Part shown: one piece after another, positions 17,847-26,267 of the stretch
Layout of the letters: every line of letters starts with the position of its first letter
How positions within the stretch are numbered: the first letter of the stretch is position 1
NCBI RefSeq assembly: GCF_011189575.1
Contig: NZ_PUJW01000023.1
Location: 1 to 64,000 of the forward strand
Source of the DNA: Photorhabdus cinerea
GTDB lineage: Bacteria; Pseudomonadota; Gammaproteobacteria; Enterobacterales; Enterobacteriaceae
Reading direction: 5' to 3'
Length of the DNA: 64,000 nucleotides
The notes under the pieces: model-generated
What the model saw: only the letters and a program-made list of their open reading frames with translations
Told to the model about the DNA's origin: nothing
The model's database searches: none
Program-made: the position numbers and the translations under genes

Positions 17847-19325
17847 TTATTCCTTATCCAAACGTCCTACCAGTGACAATTCAAAGCTGGCACCCATGTA
17901 TTTGAAATGAGGGCGAACTTGCATTGCCACCTGATACCAACCTGGATCTCCTTCTACATCCAAAACCTGAATTTGGGCGGAACGTAGAGGACGACGGCTA
18001 CGGACATCTGTTGGTGGGTTTTCTTGATCGGCGATGTACTGTTTCAGCCATGTATTTAGTTCACGTTCCAGATCCTGACGCTCCTTCCAGGAACCAATTT
18101 GCTCGCGCTGCAATACTTTGATGTAGTGTGCAAGGCGGTTGATAATGAACATATATGGTAGTTGAGTACCCAATTTGTAGTTGGTTTCAGCCATTTTCCC
18201 TTCGCGGGTATTAGGGAACACTTTTGGCTTCTGAACTGAGTTGGCAGAGAAGAAGGCCGCATTGTCACTACCCTTACGCATCGTCAGGGTGATAAACCCT
18301 TCTTCCGCTAATTCGAATTCACGGCGATCAGTAATTAAAACTTCTGTTGGGATCTTGGCCTGGATTTGCCCCATGGCTTCGAACAGATGAACGGGTAGAT
18401 CGCTGACAGTACCACCGCTTTGTGGGCCGATAATGTTCGGACACCAGCGATATTTGGCGAAGCTGTCAGTCAGGCAGGTTGCTAGCAGATAAGCGGTATT
18501 ACCCCACAGGAAATGCTCGTGATCTTTGCTGACATCTTCTTGGTAGTTAAAGTTTTTAATTGGGTTTTCGATTGTTGAATATGGCAGACGTAACAGGAAG
18601 CGCGGTGTTGTTAGTCCGAGATAACGTGAATCTTCAGATTCGCGCAGTGCACGCCATTTGGTATGGGCTGGGCCTTCGAAAACGGATTTTAGATCTTTAA
18701 TCGCTGGCAGTTCTGTAAAGCTGCTGATGCCAAAGAAATCAGGTGCAACGGAAGAGAGGAAGGGTGCGTGAGCCATCGCGCCAACCGCACTGACGTATTG
18801 CATCAGTTTGATATCAGGTGAGCTATTACTAAAGGCGTAGTTACCGATGACTGCTGCAACGGGTTCACCACCAAACTGACCATAACCTGTTGAGTAAACA
18901 TGTTTATATAAGCCGGATTGGATGATTTCTGGAGAGAACTCAAAATCTTCCAGTAATTCTTCTTTGGTGGCATGGATGATATTGATCTTAATGTTTTCAC
19001 GGAAATCCGTGCGATCAACCAATAACTTCAGTGAACGCCATGATGATTCCAGCTCTTGGAATTCTTTGGCGTGCATGATTTCATCTACCTGAGTGCTGAG
19101 CGTTTTATCAAGCTCCACAATCATTCTGTCAACCACAAGCTTGTTGATAGGTTCTTCGTTAGTGCCTGTATCTAAAATGCTGCTGATAAAAGCGGCAACA
19201 CCTTGTTTTGCAATATGGTAGCCGTCATTTTCCGGAGTCATTCTTGCTTGAGACATGATTTCGTCTAGCAAAGAGGTGGTGGCTCCTAGGGCTAATGTTG
19301 TACTGCTCTCTTCATGCAAGGACAT
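17847..19325 (-). CDS. tssC: T6SS sheath large subunit TssC (VipB)
   Basis: TssC pairs with TssB to form the contractile sheath. The 492 residues match the family. Recognisable segments are LESSWRSLKLLVDRTDF (about residues 90-106), the YGQFGGEPV region and the C-terminal handshake domain. It lies 20 bases downstream of tssB in the usual tssB-tssC order and is the second gene of the leftward unit. Confidence 0.97.
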   Translation of the reverse strand: MSLHEESSTTLALGATTSLLDEIMSQARMTPENDGYHIAKQGVAAFISSILDTGTNEEPINKLVVDRMIVELDKTLSTQVDEIMHAKEFQELESSWRSLKLLVDRTDFRENIKINIIHATKEELLEDFEFSPEIIQSGLYKHVYSTGYGQFGGEPVAAVIGNYAFSNSSPDIKLMQYVSAVGAMAHAPFLSSVAPDFFGISSFTELPAIKDLKSVFEGPAHTKWRALRESEDSRYLGLTTPRFLLRLPYSTIENPIKNFNYQEDVSKDHEHFLWGNTAYLLATCLTDSFAKYRWCPNIIGPQSGGTVSDLPVHLFEAMGQIQAKIPTEVLITDRREFELAEEGFITLTMRKGSDNAAFFSANSVQKPKVFPNTREGKMAETNYKLGTQLPYMFIINRLAHYIKVLQREQIGSWKERQDLERELNTWLKQYIADQENPPTDVRSRRPLRSAQIQVLDVEGDPGWYQVAMQVRPHFKYMGASFELSLVGRLDKE

Positions 19326-19348
19326 GTTAAAAACTCCTTTTTAGCCAA

Positions 19349-19846
19349 TTACTTTTGGTTGACGATTTCAAGTTCTTTTAGAAGTTGTTCCCGAACTTTT
19401 TCATCACCCAGTAATTCCTGTAAACGGGTGCGGAATGCCGGAATATTGCCCAGTGGTCCTTTTAACGCGACAAGCGCTTCACGCAGTTCTAAAAGTTTAT
19501 TTAATTCAGGAACTTTCTTCGCCACGTTATCGGGTGAGAAATCATTCAGTGATTTTATTTCTAAGTTAACTGGCAGGTCATCCCCACTATTATCATTGAG
19601 ACGGTTAGGGACACTGAATGTTAGGTTGATATTTGCTTCATTCATCACGGCATTAAAGTTATTTTTGTGTACAGAAACAGCTTGCCGCTCTTCAATTGGC
19701 GTGTCTTCTTTTGTTCCTTTCAGATCACCAACAATAAGTAGATTAAGTGGTAATTCAATTTCAGCGACTTGATCGCCAGTATTCGGAACATACTTGATAT
19801 TAATCCTTTCCTTTGGCGCTACACTACCTGGGCTATTTTTACTCAT
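19349..19846 (-). CDS. tssB: T6SS sheath small subunit TssB (VipA)
   Basis: The product is 165 residues from the ATG at 19846. I prefer this start to one eight codons upstream because GAAGGA lies seven bases before it and the protein then begins MSKNSPGSVAPKERINIKY, the usual TssB start. It partners TssC in the sheath and carries the ClpV-contact region. This is the first gene of the 16-gene leftward unit, so its promoter should lie in the AT-rich region to the right. Confidence 0.96.
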   Translation of the reverse strand: MSKNSPGSVAPKERINIKYVPNTGDQVAEIELPLNLLIVGDLKGTKEDTPIEERQAVSVHKNNFNAVMNEANINLTFSVPNRLNDNSGDDLPVNLEIKSLNDFSPDNVAKKVPELNKLLELREALVALKGPLGNIPAFRTRLQELLGDEKVREQLLKELEIVNQK

Positions 19847-20769
19847 ATTAAAATCCTTCGGGTAATACAATTAGGCAATTAGGAATTGTTTGGTAACAAT
19901 ATTGATGAGAGAGTTGCCCCTGATACCTACCTATATGTGACAGAGAACATAAAATTCCCCCCGGATAAAATAGCGGGGGATTCACTGCATTGAATTGGAT
20001 AGTAAGTCGACTTTTATTAGCATATAGATAAAGACGAATTCAGAATATTCTTACTCATCGAGCAATAGCATCAATATAGACCGCTCTGCAAAGCAGAGTT
20101 TCGCATTTTGTTTTTTTATTGTAAAGCTAAAACATATGTAGATATACCTCTCTATTCAGACCTTTGATAATTTTATTAGATTTGGCAATAATTTACGATT
20201 TAGTGTTTTTTTTGATCATTTATAAATCCCACTATATAGGTAAGGGATATATCTATTTCTTTGTATTTATGGAAATTTAATGATTTTTTGTTTCATTGTG
20301 TAAAAAAGTGTTTCTAAGTGTATTTTCATTTACATCTTGGAGTTAATTTCGCATTGTAAATGTTATCTCCGTTATTAACCAAGTGATAAAGTTGAATTTT
20401 TTGATCTACTTATCATTTTCTAATTGACCAAAAAATAGTTTTAGTTTTATTTATTAAAATCATTATATTTCACATAGATATGTGATTTTTCCGCTGAGTG
20501 CAATTATTTATTTCAGTTAATTATTCTTAATATTTTATTTTTTTAAATTTTTATGTTGTATTGGTGTTAGTTTTAATATTTTTATTTGATTGTGATAGGT
20601 GCACTATTTTGCAATTTAGATTTTATTTTGAAATGAGCTGATTGGTATTTATTATTCATTTCAGTGTTCAATGTATTTATAAGTGATTTTTTCCAAGATG
20701 AAATAATCACTACTGAAAGTAATATGAACACTACGTTAATTTTGACACAATCTCTTAAAGGATATTTTC
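19847..20769 (+). promoter_or_regulatory. Divergent AT-rich regulatory region between tssB and hcp
   Basis: About 920 bases without a supportable gene separate the leftward T6SS unit from the rightward hcp. The region is much richer in A and T than the flanking genes and contains many short T and A tracts, which suits binding by H-NS-type silencers. A sequence resembling a sigma-54 promoter lies at 20597-20613 (AGGTGCACTATTTTGCA), but GG and GC are 11 bases apart instead of 10. I cannot assign it with confidence. Both transcription units most likely start here. Confidence 0.55.
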
Positions 20770-21288
20770 ATGCCAACTCCATGTTATATTTCCATCGATG
20801 GAAAAACCCAGGGTAATATTACGGCTGGTTCATTCACTGCTGAATCAGTGGGTAATATTTTCGTTCAGGGGCACGAGGATGAAATGCTGGTTCAGGAATT
20901 TGATCACGTAGTTACTGTACCAACTGATCCTCAATCTGGTCAGCCTTCGGGTCAGCGTGCTCATAAACCATTCCGTTTTACAGTTGCATTAAATAAATCT
21001 GTTCCATTGCTTTATAATGCATTGGCTTCTGGTGAAATGCTGACAAAAGTAGAATTGAAATGGTATCGCACTTCTGTTGAAGGTAAACAAGAGCATTTCT
21101 TCACGACTCAGTTGGAAGATGCCACTATTATCGACATTGATTGCAAAATGCCACATTGTCAGGACCCAACAAAATCTGAATTTACTCAATTAGTTCGTGT
21201 TTCTCTGTCTTATCGTAAGATTACTTGGGAACATACAACTGCGGGTACTTCTGGTGCAGATGACTGGCGCGCACCTATTGTTGCCTGA
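20770..21288 (+). CDS. hcp: T6SS tube protein Hcp (TssD)
   Basis: Hcp stacks as hexameric rings to make the secreted inner tube. The 172-residue protein has the family hallmarks YISIDGKTQGNITAGS near the start, GHEDEMLVQEFDH near residues 36-48 and ITWEHTTAGTSG near the C-terminus. A good ribosome site (AAAGGA) precedes the ATG. It is transcribed away from the main cluster and followed by a strong terminator, which permits expression at a level independent of the machine. It differs clearly from the orphan Hcp at 48219-48698. Confidence 0.97.
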   Translation: MPTPCYISIDGKTQGNITAGSFTAESVGNIFVQGHEDEMLVQEFDHVVTVPTDPQSGQPSGQRAHKPFRFTVALNKSVPLLYNALASGEMLTKVELKWYRTSVEGKQEHFFTTQLEDATIIDIDCKMPHCQDPTKSEFTQLVRVSLSYRKITWEHTTAGTSGADDWRAPIVA

Positions 21289-21303
21289 TAGGTAATATAA
21301 TTA

Positions 21304-21352
21304 TTCAGCCAATGGAGTGTTTCTCCATTGGCTGAAAATCTTAATTTTTATT
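21304..21352 (+). terminator. Terminator after hcp
   Basis: A perfect 14-base-pair stem (21304-21317 with 21323-21336) encloses a five-base loop and is followed by a T-rich tract. It begins 15 bases after the hcp stop and should end the hcp transcript. Confidence 0.88.
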
Positions 21353-21964
21353 TATTGAAATTGAAGATTGTTAATAACCTTCTTCAATTTTTTTTCAGCT
21401 TATTTCTTTATTTTCTTCTTTTTATTTTCTATTTTTTTTACATGTTTATTTAACGGAATTATTTAGTGAAATTATTTAACTGTTTCGTTAATACTTAGTC
21501 ATATTTTCTTTTCTCAACTACTTTTTTTGTTCTTTTTTAGCTATTTTCTTGGTCATTAGTAGATGTCAACGTTTTTCAGTGTTTGTTTCAGACTGGCAAC
21601 TTGCCGAGTATCATTCATAGAAATTTTCATATTTCAGTTGTTACTCAATACTTGTGTTTGATTGCACAACCTTTAGTTATTTATTTTTCATAAGAATTAC
21701 TTATGATTGTTGGTAGGATGTAGGTAATATCATTTTTTTGAATGTCATATTTTTTCTGGGTTAAACTTTTAACTTATCCTAAATTATAACTAATCTGACA
21801 GGTTTTTGTTTTCGGGGTTTGAGATTCAGAGTTCTGCCATTTTTGTGGTTAATAGGGCTATAATGACGCCTTACCATCTGTCTCATCTACTGAGATGGGT
21901 TTTTAATTGTCAGATACTCCATCTGACAAGCAATCTCTATCTCTGCTCTGGGGTCTTAAACCTA
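21353..21964. other. Intergenic region, hcp terminator to rlmJ
   Basis: About 610 AT-rich bases with no gene, repeat or RNA that I can recognise. The last 160 bases are less AT-rich and can be read in the rlmJ frame, but that extension is not conserved with known RlmJ proteins and is probably leader and promoter DNA. Confidence 0.4.
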
Positions 21965-22807
21965 ATGCTTAGTTATCGCCATAGTTTTCATGCCGGTAAT
22001 CATGCCGATGTACTGAAACATACTGTACAAAGCCTGATCATTGAATCGCTTAAAGAAAAGGAAAAACCTTTTCTCTATTTGGATACTCATGCTGGCGCGG
22101 GTCGCTATCAACTCAGCGGTGAATATGCTGAACGTACCGGTGAATATCTGGAAGGGGTTGCTCGCGTCTGGCAGCGTGAAGATTTACCGCAGGAGTTGAA
22201 AGTTTATATGAGCGCAGTAGCTGCGCTGAATCCGAGTGGCAACTTACGTTACTATCCGGGGTCGCCTTTCATTGCCCAACATTTGTTACGGCAGAATGAT
22301 AAGCTCAATCTGACTGAATTGCATCCGAGTGACTTTCCTTTATTACGTAATGAATTCTCCCGTGATAACCGCTCCAAGGTTGTGCGTGAAGATGGTTATC
22401 AGCAATTAAAATCACAATTGCCCCCACAGAGCCGCCGCGGATTTATTCTTATTGATCCATCTTATGAACTGAAATCTGATTACCAGATGGTTGTTAAGGG
22501 AATTCAGGAAGGTTATAAACGTTTTGCAACGGGTGTTTATGCGTTGTGGTATCCGGTGGTATTACGCCAGCAGATTAAACGCTTGGTTAAAGATCTAGAA
22601 GCAACAGGCATTCGCCGTATTCTACAAATTGAGCTGGCTGTTCGTCCTGATAGTGATCAACGGGGGATGACTGCTTCTGGCATGATCGTGATTAATCCAC
22701 CTTGGAAACTGGAACAGCAGATGAAATCGGTGTTGCCGTGGTTACATCAGGTTCTGGTTCCGGAAGGGATAGGTCACACTATGGTTAAATGGATTGCACC
22801 AGAATAG
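21965..22807 (+). CDS. rlmJ: 23S rRNA (adenine-2030-N6)-methyltransferase RlmJ
   Basis: RlmJ methylates A2030 of 23S rRNA using S-adenosylmethionine. The ATG at 21965 gives 280 residues starting MLSYRHSFHAGNHADVLKH, the same start and length as in E. coli. The SAM-binding motif LDTHAGAGRY lies near residues 44-53. Motif IV reads DPSYE, whereas N6-adenine methyltransferases normally have DPPY or NPPY there, a substitution at the second proline that is worth checking. The C-terminal part (ASGMIVINPPWKLEQQM) is highly conserved. The gene lies just before gor, as in E. coli. Confidence 0.95.
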   Translation: MLSYRHSFHAGNHADVLKHTVQSLIIESLKEKEKPFLYLDTHAGAGRYQLSGEYAERTGEYLEGVARVWQREDLPQELKVYMSAVAALNPSGNLRYYPGSPFIAQHLLRQNDKLNLTELHPSDFPLLRNEFSRDNRSKVVREDGYQQLKSQLPPQSRRGFILIDPSYELKSDYQMVVKGIQEGYKRFATGVYALWYPVVLRQQIKRLVKDLEATGIRRILQIELAVRPDSDQRGMTASGMIVINPPWKLEQQMKSVLPWLHQVLVPEGIGHTMVKWIAPE

Positions 22808-22918
22808 CTTTTAACAATGGCAGAAAGAGCCAGAACCATCACGACTACTTGATATTTTTTGCCATAATAGGCTTTCGGGTATTAACCCCCCTAAACTGAT
22901 TAGATGGAAACAATCCAG

Positions 22919-24271
22919 ATGAGCAAACATTACGACTATATAGCGATTGGTGGTGGCAGCGGCGGCATTGCATCAATTAACCGTGCGGCTATGTACGGAC
23001 AAAAATGTGCCCTGATTGAAGCTAAGGCATTAGGTGGAACTTGCGTCAATGTGGGGTGTGTACCAAAGAAAGTGATGTGGCATGCAGCACAAATTGCTGA
23101 GTCTATTCACCAGTACGGGCCAGATTACGGCTTTGATACCACAGTTAACCACTTTAACTGGAAGACACTGATTGCCAGTCGTACTGCTTATATTGATCGT
23201 ATTCACCAGTCTTATGAACGTGGTTTGGGTAACAATAAAGTTGATGTGATCCAAGGTTTCGCCCGTTTTGTTGATGCACATACTGTCGAAGTGAATGGTG
23301 AAGAAATCACCGCAGATCATATTTTGATTGCGACGGGTGGTCGTCCTATACGCCCTGATGTACCAGGTGCGGAATATGGTATTGATTCTGATGGTTTCTT
23401 TGAACTGACAGAGATGCCAAAACGGGTTGCAGTTGTTGGTGCGGGCTATATTGCGGTGGAAATTGCCGGCGTATTGCATGCACTTGGTAGTGAAACTCAT
23501 CTGTTTGTGCGTCAACATGCGCCATTGCGCTCTTTTGACCCGATGGTTGTTGAAACACTATTGGAAATTATTAATACAGAAGGGCCTACTTTACATACTG
23601 AATCTGTGCCAAAAGCGGTGATTAAAAATGCAGATGGTAGTCTGACTTTGCAACTGCAAAATGGTAAAGAGCAGACAGTTGATACCTTGATCTGGGCTAT
23701 TGGCCGTGAACCGGCAACAGATAATCTGGATCTGTCAGTAACTGGTATTGAATTGAATGGAAAAGGCTATATTAAGGTTGATAAATACCAGAATACCAAT
23801 GTGAAAGGCATTTATGCTGTAGGTGACAATACGGGAGCGGTGGAGTTAACGCCTGTTGCAGTGGCTGCCGGTCGTCGCTTGTCTGAACGCTTGTTTAATA
23901 ATAAGCCGGAAGAGCATTTGGATTACACTAATATTCCAACCGTCGTATTCAGTCATCCACCGATTGGAACTGTGGGGTTAACTGAGCCGCAGGCGAAAGA
24001 GCAATTTGGTGAAGATCAGGTGAAAACATATCAATCTTCTTTCACTGCGATGTATATCGCTGTCACTCAACATCGCCAACCATGCCGGATGAAACTAGTG
24101 TGTGTCGGACCGGAAGAGAAGATTGTTGGCATTCACGGTATCGGTTTTGGGATGGATGAAATGTTGCAAGGTTTCGCTGTTGCATTGAAGATGGGCGCAA
24201 CTAAGAAAGATTTTGACAACACTGTGGCAATTCATCCAACTGCGGCGGAAGAGTTTGTCACGATGCGGTGA
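22919..24271 (+). CDS. gor: Glutathione reductase
   Basis: Gor reduces glutathione disulfide with NADPH and FAD in the cytoplasm. From the ATG at 22919 the product has 450 residues, equal to E. coli. It shows the FAD-binding GGGSGGIAS near residues 11-19, the redox-active pair in GTCVNVGCVPKK (Cys42 and Cys47), the NADPH-binding VVGAGYIAVEIAGV and the C-terminal active-site HPTAAEEF. An ATG five codons upstream lacks a ribosome site. A hairpin terminator follows. Confidence 0.97.
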   Translation: MSKHYDYIAIGGGSGGIASINRAAMYGQKCALIEAKALGGTCVNVGCVPKKVMWHAAQIAESIHQYGPDYGFDTTVNHFNWKTLIASRTAYIDRIHQSYERGLGNNKVDVIQGFARFVDAHTVEVNGEEITADHILIATGGRPIRPDVPGAEYGIDSDGFFELTEMPKRVAVVGAGYIAVEIAGVLHALGSETHLFVRQHAPLRSFDPMVVETLLEIINTEGPTLHTESVPKAVIKNADGSLTLQLQNGKEQTVDTLIWAIGREPATDNLDLSVTGIELNGKGYIKVDKYQNTNVKGIYAVGDNTGAVELTPVAVAAGRRLSERLFNNKPEEHLDYTNIPTVVFSHPPIGTVGLTEPQAKEQFGEDQVKTYQSSFTAMYIAVTQHRQPCRMKLVCVGPEEKIVGIHGIGFGMDEMLQGFAVALKMGATKKDFDNTVAIHPTAAEEFVTMR

Positions 24272-24322
24272 TGTTGCCGAAAACTTGCCTTCATACCTTT
24301 CCCCCATGCTGAAAGATACTTT

Positions 24323-24350
24323 AAAGACCGGTTCATCCGGTCTTTAGATT
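24323..24350 (+). terminator. Terminator after gor
   Basis: A nine-base-pair stem (24323-24331 with 24337-24345, AAAGACCGG paired with CCGGTCTTT) has a five-base loop and is followed by a short T-containing tract. It lies about 50 bases after the gor stop. Confidence 0.7.
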
Positions 24351-24436
24351 ATCAATCTCTCTTAAGGATAAGAGTGGGGGCTGCTTTCTTGCTTAATATT
24401 TCTTCAACATAAAAGAAAGTATGCTACCATTCATCT

Positions 24437-25363
24437 ATGAAGAGAAAAAATACACCAACGCCACATGATGCTGTTTTTAAAAAGTTTTTAAGTCATGTGG
24501 ATACTGCCAGGGACTTTCTGGAGATACACTTGCCGGTGGGATTACGGGCAGTTTGTGATCTTGGTACACTTCGGTTGGAACCAGAGTCGTTTATTGAGGA
24601 TGATCTACGTGCGCATTATTCCGATATCCTATATTCGCTGAAAACGGCGCAGGGTGACGGTTATGTGTATTGCGTGATCGAACACCAGAGTTCTCCAGAC
24701 AAGATGATGGCATTCCGGCTGATGCGATATAGTATTTCAGCAATGCAGCGACATCTGGAACAGGGACATAAAAAATTACCATTGGTTATCCCGATATTGT
24801 TCTATCATGGCAAAACACGGCCGTATCCATGGAGTACCAACTGGCTTGATTGCTTCAATGATCCGGCATTGGCAAAGGAAGTCTATTCCACTATGTTTCC
24901 CTTAGTGGATGTGACAGTGATCCCGGACGATGAAATCTTGACACACAAACGGATTGCGTTGTTGGAGATGGTACAAAAGCATATCCGACAGCGTGATATG
25001 GCAGAGCGGTTGCAAGAGCTGGTTGTGCTGCTAGCGTATGACTACTATACCGATGAGCAGTTGAAAAGCGTGTTAAACTACTTGTTACAGGCGGGAGATA
25101 CCGCCGACCCAGAGGGGTTTATCCGGCGACTGGCAGAACAGTCCCCGAAGTATGAGGAGGTGCTGATGACAATAGCACAAAAACTGGAGCAGAAAGGGCG
25201 TCAAGAAGGGTGGCAAGAAGGGCGTCAAGAAGGGCGTCAAGAAGGGCGTCAAGAGGCGACTCTAAAAATCGCGCATGCATTGCTGGGTAGCGGAGTCGAT
25301 CGTGAAACAGTGATGAAAACCACTGGCCTGAGCGAGAATGAGCTTGAGCAAATACGCCACTAA
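24437..25363 (+). CDS. Rpn-family recombination-promoting nuclease (YhgA-like PD-(D/E)XK)
   Basis: The 308-residue protein starts TPTPHDAVFKKFLSH, the signature of the Rpn/YhgA family once called transposase_31. The nuclease core includes HYSDILYS (about residues 55-62) and VIEHQSSPD (about 76-84), giving the Asp and Glu-x-His/Gln pattern of PD-(D/E)XK enzymes. Family members in E. coli cleave DNA and promote RecA-independent recombination, and some act in phage defence. The C-terminal part has five tandem copies of a 12-base unit coding QEGR. A broken partial copy lies directly downstream. Confidence 0.85.
   Translation: MKRKNTPTPHDAVFKKFLSHVDTARDFLEIHLPVGLRAVCDLGTLRLEPESFIEDDLRAHYSDILYSLKTAQGDGYVYCVIEHQSSPDKMMAFRLMRYSISAMQRHLEQGHKKLPLVIPILFYHGKTRPYPWSTNWLDCFNDPALAKEVYSTMFPLVDVTVIPDDEILTHKRIALLEMVQKHIRQRDMAERLQELVVLLAYDYYTDEQLKSVLNYLLQAGDTADPEGFIRRLAEQSPKYEEVLMTIAQKLEQKGRQEGWQEGRQEGRQEGRQEATLKIAHALLGSGVDRETVMKTTGLSENELEQIRH
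25196..25255 (+). repeat. Five 12-base tandem repeats inside the Rpn gene
   Basis: Units with consensus GGGCGTCAAGAA run in frame five times and encode a QEGR repeat. The second unit differs (GGGTGGCAAGAA). Such low-complexity QEG repeats are common near the C-terminus of Rpn proteins and can change copy number by slippage without breaking the frame. Confidence 0.92.
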
Positions 25364-25504
25364 TTTCGTGCTAGAGAGTCCCTATCGGTGTAGAGATGCA
25401 TGCGTAAATGCATGCAATGCATAGAAATGGTACGTTATTTTGGTAAGTGCACAATCATAATTGTTCTGGCATTCGGTCCTTAAATAAAATTGAAGATTTG
25501 TTTG

Positions 25505-25884
25505 TTGTCACTATCGACACGGATAAGCAGCTAAAAAGCGTATATAACTACCTGTTATAGGCGGGAGATACCGCCTATCCAGAGGGTTTTATCCGGCGAC
25601 TGGCAGAGCAGTCCCCGAAGTATGAGGAAGTACTGATGACAATAGCACAGAAACTGGAGCAGAAAGGGTTCCAAAGAGGACTCCAAGAAGGACTCCAAGA
25701 AGGACGTCTAGAAGGACGTTTAGAAGGGTACCAAGAGGCGACTCTAAAAATCGCGCATGCATTGCTAGGCAGTGGAGTTGATCGTGAAACAGTGATGAAA
25801 ACCACTGGCTTGAGCCAAAACGGGCTTGAACAAATACACAGTCAATTCTCACTGAAAGTCTTTATCAAAAGGAGTTGTGTGTAA
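25505..25884 (+). pseudogene. Truncated second copy of the Rpn nuclease C-terminus
   Basis: This stretch repeats the 3' third of the gene at 24437-25363: the segment from DEQLKSVLNYLL through the QEG repeats to the TGLSENELEQI end. It has no nuclease core, and an in-frame TAG replaces the CAG codon that follows NYLL (near 25557-25559). An ATG-started remnant from 25636 encodes 82 residues with altered ends. The downstream bases also echo those after the first copy, so about 400 bases were duplicated in tandem and then decayed. Confidence 0.85.
25666..25737 (+). repeat. Six diverged 12-base tandem repeats in the Rpn remnant
   Basis: Six units related to GGACTCCAAGAA or GGACGTCTAGAA encode QEGL/LEGR repeats. 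The first gene has five units and a different consensus, so copy number and sequence have both changed since the duplication. Confidence 0.88.
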
Positions 25885-25905
25885 ATGCGCACTGCATAGA
25901 TTTAA

Positions 25906-26267
25906 GGGCTTGTTTGGCCAACTACGGTCGACATTAGAATAGAAGGTTTTATCAACTCCTATTACAAGCCGATGAAAATAATAATATGTTCGCCGGGTTA
26001 TACTAAAAGCAGTATTTGGAGAATCTCCACAAAACTCTGTTACAAGCACCATCCTCTGTATTCATTTTCTGGAAAACCAGAATAAACGCTTCCTTATCCA
26101 TATGACTCATCGAGCTTTCCATTGTTACACAGCAATTTTGTAAGAATGGGTTGTGATATTGTTGGAAACTTGTCTATATATATGTTTTAAATTCTGGAAA
26201 ATATCCTTTCAAAACTCGCACTTGCCTGGCATTTTTTGAGGCGATTTTTTTAAGTAAGGAATTGAAT
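25906..26267. other. Intergenic region before the amidohydrolase gene
   Basis: About 360 bases with no open frame or homology that I can support. The part at 25906-26050 is less AT-rich than usual spacers here and might be decayed coding or mobile-element DNA, but I could not identify it. Confidence 0.3.

Noticed and set aside
19349..19870. Upstream start for tssB at 19870
   Set aside because: The GAAGGA ribosome site lies between this start and the ATG at 19846, and TssB proteins begin at the latter.
25196..25255. Short regular repeats that could suggest a CRISPR array
   Set aside because: The units are 12 bases with no spacers and lie in frame within a coding gene, encoding QEGR repeats.
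25906..26060. Possible insertion-sequence remnant
   Set aside because: No inverted repeats, target duplication or transposase motif could be found by eye.
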